DNA of 64,000 nt, from contig JAKABW010000010.1 in assembly GCA_021796535.1 (NCBI GenBank), positions 19,950 through 83,949 of the forward strand, in the 5' to 3' direction. Within the stretch, counting starts at the first letter, position 1. Each line of letters opens with the position of its first letter. Shown here one piece after another: positions 47,668 to 57,445 of this stretch. The translations under genes and the position numbers were made by a program. Below the pieces are notes generated by a model. The model saw nothing but the letters and a program-made list of their open reading frames with translations. It made no database searches and had not been told where the DNA came from. The DNA comes from Actinomycetes bacterium. GTDB taxonomy: Bacteria > Actinomycetota > Acidimicrobiia > Acidimicrobiales > Bog-793.

Positions 47668-48243
47668 TCAATTTCTGCCGACAACATGACTTTTCCCAAC
47701 ATACCTATGTGAGACAGAAACGGGCCGGCTTTGTTCGTGTCGCACGCTTGAGTTTTGCAAAAAACCTGTCCCAATCCAGAAAGCCACTATCATGAGAAGG
47801 ACAATGCCCATAGACAGCAGGCTTTCCGTCCGTGATGATTCTTTGCGCTTCCAGAGCTTGACGGCTTCTTGGCGTGAAAGCGGCCTGCGACTCTCTTCAT
47901 AGAGCGTTTGTTGCCTTACCGAAAACGCAATTGCCGATTCTTTCTTCGCCGCAGGAAAGCGCATATAATTTTCCTGAGAACAGCGCTCAAAGAAACAAAA
48001 GGATACGTCCGAGCGACCCGTAACATTCAACCCATATTCAGGCTTGCCGGTATTTTTGTCATTTGATAAAAAAAATCTGTTTGCGGTAGACTTGCGTTTT
48101 TGCCCGACTCTGTAATACCTGACTTCAATTCTTTCTTCCAAGAAAATGCCTCTAAAAATTGGGCTGTTGTTATCGAAACGTGAGCCAAAGGTACTTTGCT
48201 TTCCAGATTCGATTTGACCCGTATGATACTTTTCCGGCAGCAA
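47668..48243 (-). CDS. Membrane protein divergent from lexA, candidate SOS-induced division regulator
   Basis: 191 residues from TTG 48243, which has GGGAGG 7 bases upstream; the GTG at 48258 lies before the binding site and is rejected. A basic, polar N-terminal region (about 130 residues, three Cys) precedes one membrane segment LLSMGIVLLMIVAFWIGTGF (about 144-163), then about 28 residues outside or inside. In many Gram-positive bacteria the gene divergent from lexA is a cell-division suppressor (YneA, DivS, ChiZ), usually with a LysM domain. No LysM is visible here. The SOS boxes 57-116 bp upstream lie in the shared region, so damage induction is plausible. Function is inferred only. Confidence 0.6.
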   Translation of the reverse strand: MLPEKYHTGQIESGKQSTFGSRFDNNSPIFRGIFLEERIEVRYYRVGQKRKSTANRFFLSNDKNTGKPEYGLNVTGRSDVSFCFFERCSQENYMRFPAAKKESAIAFSVRQQTLYEESRRPLSRQEAVKLWKRKESSRTESLLSMGIVLLMIVAFWIGTGFLQNSSVRHEQSRPVSVSHRYVGKSHVVGRN

Positions 48244-48299
48244 CTTATAACCTCCCACAACAAAAATTTAATATTCCTTCCTCAGCTTACCACACTTAT

Positions 48300-48313
48300 C
48301 GAACATATGTTCG
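48300..48313. promoter_or_regulatory. LexA (SOS) box 1
   Basis: CGAACATATGTTCG is a perfect palindrome fitting the Gram-positive/actinobacterial consensus CGAAC-N4-GTTCG. It is the box nearest the divergent membrane protein gene, 57 bp from its start, and 139 bp from the lexA start. Confidence 0.85.
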
Positions 48314-48330
48314 TTTTTATTTAATTTTAT

Positions 48331-48344
48331 CGAACATATATTCC
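48331..48344. promoter_or_regulatory. LexA (SOS) box 2
   Basis: CGAACATATATTCC keeps the left half-site perfectly and differs in the right half (ATTCC instead of GTTCG). The centre is 31 bases from box 1, about three helical turns, so two LexA dimers could sit on the same face of the DNA. Confidence 0.65.
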
Positions 48345-48345
48345 T

Positions 48346-48359
48346 AGAACATATGTTTG
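48346..48359. promoter_or_regulatory. LexA (SOS) box 3
   Basis: AGAACATATGTTTG keeps the core GAACATATGTT and differs only at the edges. It lies one base after box 2 and 92 bases before the chosen lexA start, in the likely lexA promoter. Confidence 0.7.
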
Positions 48360-48451
48360 CTTTCTATAAAAACTCTGCTATGCTTGTTACCGAAAACATA
48401 AAAGAGCACTTGCTGGCTATAAAATGCTTTTCCCGATTCAAAGGATGCAAA

Positions 48452-49081
48452 ATGGGACCTAAATTGACACCCAAACGCAAAGAGATTCTGGATTTCATAG
48501 CGGAAGAAATTCACTCGAAAGGCTATCCCCCTTCCGTGCGCGAAATAGGTGACGCCGTGCGACTGAGCTCAACATCGACCGTCCATGCGCATTTAAAGGT
48601 ATTGCAAGAAGACGGTTATCTGTTCCGGGATCCCACTAAACCGAGAGCCATAGGAATCAAACTTGGCGACCCCGAGACAACCCAAAATGAAGATCCTTAT
48701 CTCACGGAAGTGCCGCTTGTGGGAAGCGTTGCGGCCGGCACCGGCGTTTTGGCAGAAGAAAATATAGAAGATACTTATAAACTCCCCAAAGCACTCTTGG
48801 GGAACGGGGTTCACTTTATGTTGCGCGTCAGAGGGGAATCCATGACCGGCAGCGGAATATTTCCCGGCGACCTTTTGATAATAAGACAAGATGCGGAAGT
48901 CAACAGCGGAGATATCGTGGTCGCCGGCATCCCGGGGGATGAAGCCACCGTCAAGACTTTCCGCAAAAGCGGGAGCAAAATTATTCTTCTGCCGTCAAAT
49001 CCTGAATACGCCGAAATGATTTTTAATCCGAGCGAAATCACTGTTTACGGTAAGGTGGTGTCTGTATTCAGACAACTCTAA
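48452..49081 (+). CDS. lexA: SOS repressor LexA
   Basis: 209 residues from ATG 48452 (AAGGA 6-7 bases before); the longer frame back to 48353 overlaps box 3 and is rejected. Wing helix-turn-helix: TPKRKEILDFIAEEIHSKGY, VREIGDAVRLSSTSTVHAHL. Peptidase domain: Ala-Gly cleavage site in SVAAGTGVL, catalytic Ser in RVRGESMTGSGIFPGD, catalytic Lys in DEATVKTFRKSG. RecA filament triggers self-cleavage. The three upstream boxes predict autoregulation. Confidence 0.97.
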   Translation: MGPKLTPKRKEILDFIAEEIHSKGYPPSVREIGDAVRLSSTSTVHAHLKVLQEDGYLFRDPTKPRAIGIKLGDPETTQNEDPYLTEVPLVGSVAAGTGVLAEENIEDTYKLPKALLGNGVHFMLRVRGESMTGSGIFPGDLLIIRQDAEVNSGDIVVAGIPGDEATVKTFRKSGSKIILLPSNPEYAEMIFNPSEITVYGKVVSVFRQL

Positions 49082-49155
49082 GCCTGTCGGATCAGCATAT
49101 TTCCGCCAACAATCCGGCAAAGCGTGTGCGTTTCTCTCAAATGCAAACTAAAAGT

Positions 49156-51261
49156 TCAAATATTTTTTAACACGGATTGGTAAAATCTAAATTCAGCGAG
49201 ATGGCAGAATTGAATGGTGCGACTGTCCCTGAAACCGTGTCCTTCGTTTTCGAATGTGAACAATTCGCAATTCTTACCTTGAGCGTAGAGGCTTGCGCCG
49301 AGTTCAAGAGTTTGCCCAATGGGCACGACCTGATCCTTTTCGCCGTGGAACAACAAGACCGGGGCGTTGACGGAGGAAACTTTATTGATGACCGATCTTT
49401 CTTTATAGGTTTCTTCGGATTCCGGTAATTTGCCAATCAAGGTTTCAAAATAGTGGCTTTCAAATTTATGAGTGTCGGTCGTCAAAGAAAGCAGATCGTA
49501 AACGCCGTAATAACTTACTCCGCCTGCAAAAATATCGGTTGTCCAAAGACTCGACAAAACGGTAAACCCTCCGGAACTTTTCCCCCTGATAAATATCTTG
49601 TTCCTATCCGCCAACCCATCTTCGCAGAGCGAAACCGCCAGTCCGACGGCGTCTTCCGTATCAGTTTTTCCCCAGTCAATTTGTTTCCTGTAGGTCCTGC
49701 CGTGCCCGGTACTTCCTCTAAAATCAAGGTCGGCCACCAGAAAACCTCTGCCGGTCCAAAACTGCTTCGAGAGGTCCAGGGAATCGGAAACAGAGCCTGT
49801 GGGGCCGCCGTGCACATTGATGAGTAAGGGAGGCAGAGCAGCTTTGTCGTGATCTATCGAAGGCCGATAGATCAATGCAAAAACTTTTGTTCCGTCACCG
49901 ACAGCGAACTCATACCGTTCCCCTCTTGTCACCCGTCCGCACGAATCCATAATTGTACTGTTCGCTGAAATTTGTTTTATCTTTCCGTCTCCTATCCGCA
50001 AAGCACACAGGGATGGCAGATGACAAGGAGAGGCGGCTAAAAAATAGAGCACATCTCCGTCACTAGTCAACCAGTCAAATTCTGTATAAGGAGTATGCAG
50101 TAAATACTTTTCATCTCTAAAGTGATCTACCAGTAACAAATAATCGATATTGTCTTTTGTATAGACTGCTGCAATTTTATTATCACCGCATTCCGCATAA
50201 CTGTACTTCCCTATTACCCAATCCGGTTTTGCAAAATCTGATTCCTCTTCACATATGGGTTGAAGACTGTAATGGAATTTATCGCCGGCGACGCGATAAA
50301 GATTTCCCCACCCAGAGATATCGGAAATACATAACAAAGTATCGTTGCTTCCCCAATAAGGCTGTGTGATCGAAAAATTTTCTCGGTGCAGATCATATGA
50401 GCTTTTGACACTTATTTTTTCATTTTCAAATTCAATTTGATTTGTCACAAGCCGGGCGTGGTCCCAAGGCATGTCGGGATGATCCCACGTAATATATGAC
50501 AAATACTGCCCCGTTTCGGAAACAGTCAGAAACGCATAAAAATCACTCCCTTCGCCGATCACGGCAATTTTGTCTTCCCCGTCACATGCCGAACCGTCAA
50601 CGGGAACCGCCACTACCGTATTTACCACGCTTTCTTTTTCGTTCCACAGATGCTTTTCACATACGGCAAAAAGATGTTTTTTATCGCGATGCAACACGGG
50701 GCAAGCAAATCTATACTCGCGCAACGAATCAGAGGCCGGAGTAAGAGGCAGCGGATGCGTCCAGTAAATATCGCAACCGGGAAGACTCTCGTAATATTGG
50801 CATACGCCGAAACCTTGCCCCACACTTGATAAGGACCTGCCACCCGAAACACAAAAAATATCTACCGCATACAGTCTTTGGTCTATGGCAGAGGAAAAAA
50901 CCAGTAAGTACTGATTATAATTTTCTCCGGCATATGTGCACTCAAGATAAACGGCCCTTCCTCCGTACTCATGAACCCTCGAGGCAACCGCATAGCCTTC
51001 CGGCAAAAGTCCGATTCTCGGAGGCAGCGCTTCATCCGCAAAATCGAAATTGGCGGTGGATAAAAAAATAACATTGTATCTGCCCTGCTTCGCTGCCTCT
51101 CTTTCCAACCAGACAAGCGCTCCTTTTGCCGCGCAAGGCTGGGCGGGAGACGCCGTGGCGGCAGTAAGCATTTCGGCAGTAATTAAAAAATCTTCGGGCA
51201 TAGACATACCATAGCAACTTATCAAGTCCCGCAAAATAGCGATCGTCATTGCGGAAAGCAT
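49156..51261 (-). CDS. Prolyl-oligopeptidase family (S9) peptidase
   Basis: 701 residues. An N-terminal beta-propeller-like region (about 60-430) precedes an alpha/beta-hydrolase: NVHGGPTGS (oxyanion), FRGSTGHGRTYRKQ, Ser in IRGKSSGGFTVLSSL (about residue 544), Asp in HGEKDQVVPIG and His in FENEGHGF. No signal peptide is evident, so cytoplasmic dipeptidyl or acylaminoacyl peptidase activity is likely. Start uncertain: ATG 51261 has AAAAGG at 12 bases; ATG 51246 and ATG 51207 are alternatives. Converges with lexA. Confidence 0.88.
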   Translation of the reverse strand: MLSAMTIAILRDLISCYGMSMPEDFLITAEMLTAATASPAQPCAAKGALVWLEREAAKQGRYNVIFLSTANFDFADEALPPRIGLLPEGYAVASRVHEYGGRAVYLECTYAGENYNQYLLVFSSAIDQRLYAVDIFCVSGGRSLSSVGQGFGVCQYYESLPGCDIYWTHPLPLTPASDSLREYRFACPVLHRDKKHLFAVCEKHLWNEKESVVNTVVAVPVDGSACDGEDKIAVIGEGSDFYAFLTVSETGQYLSYITWDHPDMPWDHARLVTNQIEFENEKISVKSSYDLHRENFSITQPYWGSNDTLLCISDISGWGNLYRVAGDKFHYSLQPICEEESDFAKPDWVIGKYSYAECGDNKIAAVYTKDNIDYLLLVDHFRDEKYLLHTPYTEFDWLTSDGDVLYFLAASPCHLPSLCALRIGDGKIKQISANSTIMDSCGRVTRGERYEFAVGDGTKVFALIYRPSIDHDKAALPPLLINVHGGPTGSVSDSLDLSKQFWTGRGFLVADLDFRGSTGHGRTYRKQIDWGKTDTEDAVGLAVSLCEDGLADRNKIFIRGKSSGGFTVLSSLWTTDIFAGGVSYYGVYDLLSLTTDTHKFESHYFETLIGKLPESEETYKERSVINKVSSVNAPVLLFHGEKDQVVPIGQTLELGASLYAQGKNCELFTFENEGHGFRDSRTIQFCHLAEFRFYQSVLKNI

Positions 51262-51550
51262 GAATATTATGAACCTTTTCGCAGCCGACGAAAACCGGAT
51301 TGGAATTGCTTTGATGCGGTAAAACTATGTGAAACTGTTTTGAAACGGCAGAGGAAAGACACTGGCTGATTTTTTACGGATCTACGACGGATGAGAACAA
51401 GACGCCAAACCGGCGATAGGTATATCCCGAAGGTTTTTACAGCAGAAAAAGCAGCGGCTTTTATCTTTCCGCATTTTACATAAAGATAATAATTGTTTAC
51501 TACTGTAGTTGGCAAAGCCAGTATCACTAATTTTTTACGGGAACAAAGCT

Positions 51551-52828
51551 GTGACAAAATCAGACACGACAACCGATGCCTGGAAAACAGGGAATGTTGT
51601 GTCTATCTCTTTTTCGGCATTTTTTGCCGACTTGGGATATCAGGCGGTTCTTGCCGGTTTTCCTTTACTTCTTGTCATTACCCTCAAACAGCCCTTCTGG
51701 GAATACGGCCTTGCCACTGCCATCAGTTATGGCGGTGGGGCTCTTTTTTCCTATTACGGCGCAAAACTGGGAGAAAAGATAGGGCATAAAAAACTGGCCA
51801 TCATAGGCAATTCGGGGATACCCTTACTCAGTCTTTGCGGACTGCTGGCAAATCCGGCTTGGGCTATAGGATTTTTAGTCGGCGGATGGTGGGCAAGAAA
51901 TCTGCGCTCTCCTTCCAGAAGAGTAATGCTCACCCAGGCAGTACCCGACAAAACTGCGCGCACAAAAGCTTTCGGATTTCTGCACGGCTTGGACGTAGGA
52001 GGAGGGGCTCTGGCCGGTTTGTACGTTGTGATTGCAATCGCATGTCACGTGGCGCTCAAATGGGTTTTTGTTGCCACGATACTCCCTTTGGCTGTCTCTA
52101 CATATTGTTTGACACGCGTAGATCTCAACGGCGATACAAAATACCTGGCACCACAAAAAAAACCGGAAAACAAATCAGATCTTTTTGGAGGAGCCGCTAT
52201 CCCCGATCCAAATGACGAAGACGGCCTGTCGAAAGAAAAACTGCTGAAATCGCTCAGCAGCAAACTGATATATTCTTCTCTTTTGTACGGGTTTACTTTC
52301 TACAGCACCGGATTTTTGGTTCTCACCACGGCTAAATCCACCGACAGCAAAATAGGGGGAATTGCCGCTTACCTTGTCGTACAGCTCGTTTCGGCGCTAA
52401 CCGGTTATCTGCTTGCCCCCCGGTTGGCCAAAAACTTGCTTAGACAATTTATTTCACTCGGCAGTTTTGGCTATCTGGCAGGCGGCATGGGGGCCGTGAC
52501 CGTTGCTTTGAGTTCCATCTACCATCTTGATCTCATTGGCTTCTACCTGGGAGTTACTATCATAGGCTTTGCCTTGGGCATAATTGATACCCTGGAACCG
52601 GCGGCAATGTCTCTGGTATCTCAAAAAGACCGAATAGCGAAAGGATTCGGCTCGCTTGCCGCTGCCCGCAGCCTGGGGACATTCAGCGCCAACCTTATCA
52701 TGGGTTTGTTGTACGGAGTGGGCGTGGGCTACGCATACGGCTATGCCGCTATTTTGGCAGCTAGTGCCGGAGTAGTCGTACTTCTTGCAATACCGGCAAC
52801 CGTCAGATATGAAAAATTAAATAGCTGA
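51551..52828 (+). CDS. Major facilitator superfamily transporter
   Basis: 425 residues from GTG 51551 (GGGA 8 bases upstream); the TTG at 51509 is less well supported. About twelve hydrophobic segments with a mid-protein cytoplasmic loop of about 50 residues (NKSDLFGGAAIPDPNDEDGL). The SYGGGALFSYYGAKLGEKIG loop between segments 2 and 3 resembles the MFS A-motif. WARNLRSPSRRVMLTQAVPD is another conserved MFS loop. Substrate unknown. It diverges from the S9 peptidase and converges with the YihY gene. Confidence 0.82.
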   Translation: MTKSDTTTDAWKTGNVVSISFSAFFADLGYQAVLAGFPLLLVITLKQPFWEYGLATAISYGGGALFSYYGAKLGEKIGHKKLAIIGNSGIPLLSLCGLLANPAWAIGFLVGGWWARNLRSPSRRVMLTQAVPDKTARTKAFGFLHGLDVGGGALAGLYVVIAIACHVALKWVFVATILPLAVSTYCLTRVDLNGDTKYLAPQKKPENKSDLFGGAAIPDPNDEDGLSKEKLLKSLSSKLIYSSLLYGFTFYSTGFLVLTTAKSTDSKIGGIAAYLVVQLVSALTGYLLAPRLAKNLLRQFISLGSFGYLAGGMGAVTVALSSIYHLDLIGFYLGVTIIGFALGIIDTLEPAAMSLVSQKDRIAKGFGSLAAARSLGTFSANLIMGLLYGVGVGYAYGYAAILAASAGVVVLLAIPATVRYEKLNS

Positions 52829-52931
52829 ACTTCGGTTATAAAGAGCGACAGGAATGGCGTACCCATTCACGCCCAAAAATAAAAATCCATTGATCCCAAT
52901 ATTTGGGTTACAGACATCACATGCTGTGCGA

Positions 52932-53900
52932 CTAGGGAATACCCGGCAATTGAATAATGGTTATTTCTTGAGCTGGATCGGTTTGCTGCTCCAGAATTAG
53001 CAGTTCGTAAACTCTTCTGTCTGCCTCTGTCAAATCTTTTTTTGTGAAAGACCTGGGAAAAAGAGTTTTTGTCAAAACGCAATTCAACTCGCATGAATAT
53101 ATTGTAATTTTTGCCACAAGAAGCAAAAAGGCAATGATCCCTATCACTTGGGCAAAAGCACCATAAGTTTCCGAGGAGTGAATGAGCTCATGCCACAGCA
53201 GACTTGTCCCTATCGTTGTGATTATTGTAAACAAAAGACCGGCGGATAGAGAACCGGGCCAATTACTGCCGACAGAGATCCCCTTCGGCTTTTGCAGGCT
53301 AAAAATTAAATGATACGCATAAACATTCACAATACAAATCGCCAGCAAAGAAGGTACCGCCAGGAGAACGTGCACTGAAGTTCCGAGCGAGAATGATGCG
53401 GCCAAAGAGTTCAATAAAAGAACCGTACCCAAAACAAGGAGCGTCAAGAAGTTGTGATACAGGCGAAATACCAAAGAACCTTTGTACAATCTCGGGATAT
53501 TCCAAACATGAAAGAAACTCTTTTGCAGAGCTCTGCCAACCCCGAGCGAACCGTAAACCAGAGACACCAAACCTACCATAAGCGCCAAAATGCTTCCCGA
53601 CAGTCTGCGACTGTTGCCCACTGATACGAATTCCTTGCCGACAACCGGAAAACGCTCCAGTATATTTACCACATGTGTACCGAGTGATTTCTCTCCTATC
53701 AGATTGAGCGCCGTCACCACTATCAGCAGCAGGGGATAAAACGACATGAAGCTGTACCAACCAAGCAAAACAACGAATAAATTGCCTTGGTCATCACTAA
53801 ATTTTTTTATAACGGCAAATATAATTGCAACAAGTCTAAATCTTTTTTGCAATTGTTCAAAATTTTTTAACGTGTCATCGCCAAAACTCATAAACATCAT
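52932..53900 (-). CDS. YihY/virulence factor BrkB family membrane protein
   Basis: 322 residues. About six membrane segments. The conserved YihY features are GNLFVVLLGWYSFMSFYPLLL (first segment), LVYGSLGVGRALQKSF with the Trp-containing HVWNIPR after it, and TIGTSLLWHELIHSSETYGAFAQVIG near the end. The family includes the misannotated RNase BN; its real function is uncertain. No strong binding site precedes the ATG. Carries an unconserved acidic C-terminal tail. Confidence 0.85.
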   Translation of the reverse strand: MMFMSFGDDTLKNFEQLQKRFRLVAIIFAVIKKFSDDQGNLFVVLLGWYSFMSFYPLLLIVVTALNLIGEKSLGTHVVNILERFPVVGKEFVSVGNSRRLSGSILALMVGLVSLVYGSLGVGRALQKSFFHVWNIPRLYKGSLVFRLYHNFLTLLVLGTVLLLNSLAASFSLGTSVHVLLAVPSLLAICIVNVYAYHLIFSLQKPKGISVGSNWPGSLSAGLLFTIITTIGTSLLWHELIHSSETYGAFAQVIGIIAFLLLVAKITIYSCELNCVLTKTLFPRSFTKKDLTEADRRVYELLILEQQTDPAQEITIIQLPGIP

Positions 53901-54073
53901 GATACATAATCACGGTTTGAGGTGCAGGTCTGCAAGTAAAACAACGGCAAGCATCAAATATCCGAAATGATAACGCAAGAAGTACGGTTCCACGTAAAAT
54001 TTTTTTTGTAGCAATACAAAGGATCGTCTCAAAGTGAAGAGGAGTGCCGAGAAAAATATTTACCCATACGGAG

Positions 54074-54520
54074 CTATTTTCGCGGGATGGCCAGAATAAC
54101 GGGTATCAGTCTTGTAGTTTTGGCTTGATATTCTTTGTAAGGTGGATAGGCGGTAACGGCCCGCTCCCACCACAAAATACGTTCGTCATCAACCAGTTCT
54201 CTTATACTGACAGGGAATTTGGCGGCACCGTCTTGAATTTGCACCTCGTCGGGATAAGCCAATAAGTTGTAGTACCATTCGGGATGGGTCTCGCTGCCGC
54301 CTTTTGACGCCACAATTGCATATTGATTGTTATACTCGACACGCATTACGGGAGCTTTCCTTATTTTTTGGGATTTGCGTCCCCTCATGGTAACGATAAT
54401 GACAGGCAGGCCGGTATCTCGTAAAGTAGTTCCTTCTTCCCCGTCTGAAGTCTCATACTTATCTACCTGTTCACGAACCCAATCGTATGCGCTCGGTATG
54501 TATTCATTATCACTTCTCAT
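54074..54520 (-). CDS. Deazaflavin (F420)-dependent nitroreductase family protein
   Basis: 148 residues from ATG 54520. The Ddn family split-barrel pattern is visible: GLPVIIVTMRGRKSQKIRKA, then VEYNNQYAIVASKGGSETHP, WYYNLLAYPDEVQIQ, and the C-terminal ERAVTAYPPYKEYQAKTTR. These proteins bind F420H2 (or related flavin) and reduce quinones or nitro compounds in actinobacteria. The catalytic substrate is unknown. It points to an F420-making host. Confidence 0.85.
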   Translation of the reverse strand: MRSDNEYIPSAYDWVREQVDKYETSDGEEGTTLRDTGLPVIIVTMRGRKSQKIRKAPVMRVEYNNQYAIVASKGGSETHPEWYYNLLAYPDEVQIQDGAAKFPVSIRELVDDERILWWERAVTAYPPYKEYQAKTTRLIPVILAIPRK

Positions 54521-54676
54521 AGACAATACACTACTATGCCATCACCATTCGCGCCATTGCGGACCACACGCCAAAGCGGATTGCGACAAATGATGCTCCG
54601 AGCCCTCTTGGATTTAGCGCCGAAAAACTTTTGTGATTACTGCGGCAATCACCAGGCTCGGCTCGGTGATTGAGAG

Positions 54677-55981
54677 TTACTCCTCTTTCAATTCTGCAAA
54701 TTTTGCCGCCATGGTTGGATTGCTTTTGGTAAGTTTTTTGATTGTCAAATCACCGGCCTTGTTATTGGCAAGCCGCAAGTTGTTTTCTGATCCAAGCAGA
54801 GCATCTTTTGTCTTTTGCAAATGATCGATGGTCTTATCTATTTCCTCAATTGCCGTCTTAAATTTTCTCGAAGCCAAATCAAAATTTCTGGCAAAACCGT
54901 TTTTAAATTCTTCAAGTTCTTGCTCAAAATTTATGATGTCAAGATTTTGTTCTCTGGCTTTGACAAGTTCGGCTCGATAGGCAAGTGTATTTTTTGCGGC
55001 ATCACGCAAAATAGTTATAATCGTAATCAAAAACTGCGGACGTATAACATACATCTTTTTATATCGGTACGAAACATCGACGATACCGGTATTGTAAAAT
55101 TCGTTATCCGGCTCGAGAAGTGAAACAAGCACGGCATACTCACAACCTTTTTCATTGCGGTCCTTATCTAGTTCTTTAAAAAAATCTTCATTTTTTTTCT
55201 TTGTCGACGTTGTGTCAATTTCGTTCTTCATCTCAAACATGATCGAAATGAATTCGGTACCTGACTCGTCAAAGTCGCGAAAAACATAGTCGCCTTTACT
55301 ACCGGTTCGGACATCTGTATCTTTTTCAAAGTATGCCGAGGGGAATGCCGTGGCACGAAGTCGGTTGAACTCTATTTCGCAATGCTGTTCGAGTGTCTCG
55401 CCGACCATCTTGGTCGATAATTTTGCCTTCATCTCCTTGAGACGCTCTATCGTTTCCTCTCTGTCACGCAATTGGATTTCATAATTTTCTTTGAGGGACT
55501 TCTCCGCCAATTGTTTTTCCAGCTTCACTTGCTCAAGATAGCTCTTTAGTTCATCGCGTTGCTTTTCGACTGCGGCAAGTGCTTCTTGAATCGCGAGTTG
55601 CTTTGTCAGCTCACCTGCGGCAAGTAAACCGTTCAGGCTCGCAATCTCGGCATCCTTACTGGTCAGGTCTTCCTTAAGCACAGCGGTTACTTTGGCTTTA
55701 GCGAGATCAACGGCTGTATCTTTAGCCTCTTCGCTTGCTTTTAGCTGCTGCCGCAGGCGCTGTATCTCGGCTTCTTTTTTAGCGACCTCTTTTTCAAAGC
55801 TACCGGCCGTTGTCGCTTCAGCAAGCTGAATTGCCGTTTGTTTTTCCTTCTCTGCAAGTTCGAGTTGTTGGTGCAATGCTTCTTCAAATTCGCGATCACG
55901 AATCTGCTTAACAATATCTGCATAGCCCGCTTCGTCGACTTTAAATGCTTTTTGACAATGTGGACAAATAATTTCGTGCAT
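54677..55981 (-). CDS. DUF2130 protein with long coiled coil
   Basis: 434 residues from ATG 55981, with AGAGGAT 8 bases upstream; a longer frame to 56110 adds a poorly supported N-terminus. Order: zinc-ribbon-like CPHCQKAF, then [17 protein letters not shown], a coiled coil over about 30-200 (heptads of E/K/A/L), then the DUF2130 domain with [36 protein letters not shown] and [20 protein letters not shown], and a C-terminal coil. The FEMKNE and the D/E residues resemble a PD-(D/E)xK-like fold, but activity is unproved. The gene is AT-richer than its neighbours. Confidence 0.85.
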   Translation of the reverse strand: MHEIICPHCQKAFKVDEAGYADIVKQIRDREFEEALHQQLELAEKEKQTAIQLAEATTAGSFEKEVAKKEAEIQRLRQQLKASEEAKDTAVDLAKAKVTAVLKEDLTSKDAEIASLNGLLAAGELTKQLAIQEALAAVEKQRDELKSYLEQVKLEKQLAEKSLKENYEIQLRDREETIERLKEMKAKLSTKMVGETLEQHCEIEFNRLRATAFPSAYFEKDTDVRTGSKGDYVFRDFDESGTEFISIMFEMKNEIDTTSTKKKNEDFFKELDKDRNEKGCEYAVLVSLLEPDNEFYNTGIVDVSYRYKKMYVIRPQFLITIITILRDAAKNTLAYRAELVKAREQNLDIINFEQELEEFKNGFARNFDLASRKFKTAIEEIDKTIDHLQKTKDALLGSENNLRLANNKAGDLTIKKLTKSNPTMAAKFAELKEE

Positions 55982-57007
55982 AAAAGCCATCCTCTTTGCA
56001 GTTTCCGTATTCGGTCTAAAGCGCTTCATAGCGATTTCCCGGTAAAGCTGGCCACCAATCTTCAAAATGACCATGTCAGTGAAATTGTGAGTACCAAACC
56101 ACAAATGCAATGCTGATCGTCATTACACTCACACCATATAATCTCAGGAAATTCTACACAAGGCAAGTATCAGTGCGTCATTGGTTTACGATAAGGTTTT
56201 GAAGTTTTTTGTTGCCTCAAAGGACTCTGTATACTCCTCAAACTTAGGTATGAGATTTGTACACTCATGTCAAATAAGGCATGACGATATATAAATACTT
56301 TGTCCCAAAAAAGAATAGGACCGAATGCGAATAATAGCGAGATGTCAAGAGACGACCCCGAAGCGTCGGAGTTGCATAAAAACGCTCCGACGGCCGTGAT
56401 ATGTAATAAGGCGAAACCATTTTCCCAGTTCAACGGCTTGCCAGTCCAACTTTCTCGCCGAACACCGTGGTTCGTCGCATACTGTTGACCGACAGATCGA
56501 TCATCGTTATGATGTTTTTCTGATAACTCACCGAATGGAAGTTCCCATCACAACTCTCCCCGCCATCACAACCTCGGCTCAAGCGTGTAACTCATGCATG
56601 ACTCCAGCCGCCTAATCGGCAATTTTATGTTCTGGTCGCCCTTGAAGATGCGAGTTTGACCGGGAGCGTTTCTCGGCTCTTGTCAACACCCGCGTATAAC
56701 CTGTGCGCGGTGAGGCTCGGGTGCCATAGGAACGTGATCGGTTGAGACAGCCCTCAGATCGGGGGTGTCGACGTTCGAAGGTCTTCGTGCTGACCGGCGC
56801 GAGGATTGTCAACAGCTAAACGCACGCAGCACATTGATGAGTGCGCCCTCCCCACGCTTTCTTGCACGCGCCGTCGTGAGAGCATGAGATCCGTAGTAAC
56901 GAACGTGGCTATTCGAGACGCTGACTCAGACAGGCAAGCAACACCGACTCGCGTCCCGCCACTTTCTGCCATACATAACCCCGTAATCAGCGATAAGTTG
57001 TCTCGAC
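55982..57007. other. 1-kb region without supported gene
   Basis: The part nearest 56116-56600 is AT-rich and has only short broken frames. From about 56600 composition becomes GC-richer than the rest of the window. Minus-strand frames here (for example 56754-57011) have no recognisable family and many rare-looking runs, so they are not called. Possible remnant of a mobile segment, with no visible integrase or terminal repeats. Confidence 0.4.
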
Positions 57008-57445
57008 TCAAGAAACCCGCTGATCGGCGGCGGCAACCAGGGCGGCAACAATCTCGGGGTAAAGCTGCAGCAATTTGCGGTGCACCAGGATACCCATGAG
57101 CGTCTTATCCCAGGATGCCGTCCAGCGGATCAAGGTGCCGCCGGAAGAAACTGGCGTCAGGGTTACTTCCGCTCGATAGTTCTTAACTGGGAGGCCGCTA
57201 ACAACCTTGTAGGAAAGACTTCTGTGGGTGTTGACCCCCAGGATCTGCTCAACGCTTGTCGTGCGGCGACCATAGCGAAACCACTGAACCGAGCCCTCCT
57301 GAGACGGACCGACAGAGGGTGGGCGATAGCCCCCGTCATTCCAAGGACCCCACTGAGAATAGCTATTCGCGTCGGCCACGAGCGACCAAACAACCTCAGG
57401 CTGAGCACGTGTCGTTCCTTCGGCTTGTACAGACAGCTGACTCAT
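57008..57445 (-). CDS. SRPBCC (START/Bet v1-like) small protein
   Basis: 145 residues from ATG 57445, with AAAGGAGG 8 bases upstream (a longer frame to 57559 lacks a site). Family pattern: an N-terminal VQAEGTTRAQPEVVWSLVAD, a WGPWNDGG loop, GVNTHRSLSYKVVSGLPV, a VTLTPVSSGGTLIRW strand and a C-terminal helix VHRKLLQLYPEIVAALVAA. These are ligand-binding folds, often polyketide cyclases or uncharacterised. Its GC-rich codons differ from the surrounding genes, suggesting transfer. Confidence 0.8.
   Translation of the reverse strand: MSQLSVQAEGTTRAQPEVVWSLVADANSYSQWGPWNDGGYRPPSVGPSQEGSVQWFRYGRRTTSVEQILGVNTHRSLSYKVVSGLPVKNYRAEVTLTPVSSGGTLIRWTASWDKTLMGILVHRKLLQLYPEIVAALVAAADQRVS

Noticed and set aside
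47668..48258. Frameshifted LysM domain downstream of the membrane segment of the lexA-divergent gene
   Set aside because: Translations of the following 150 bases in all minus frames show no LysM pattern.
56754..57011. 85-codon minus-strand frame in the GC-rich patch
   Set aside because: No homology pattern or binding site; GC-rich DNA opens such frames by chance.
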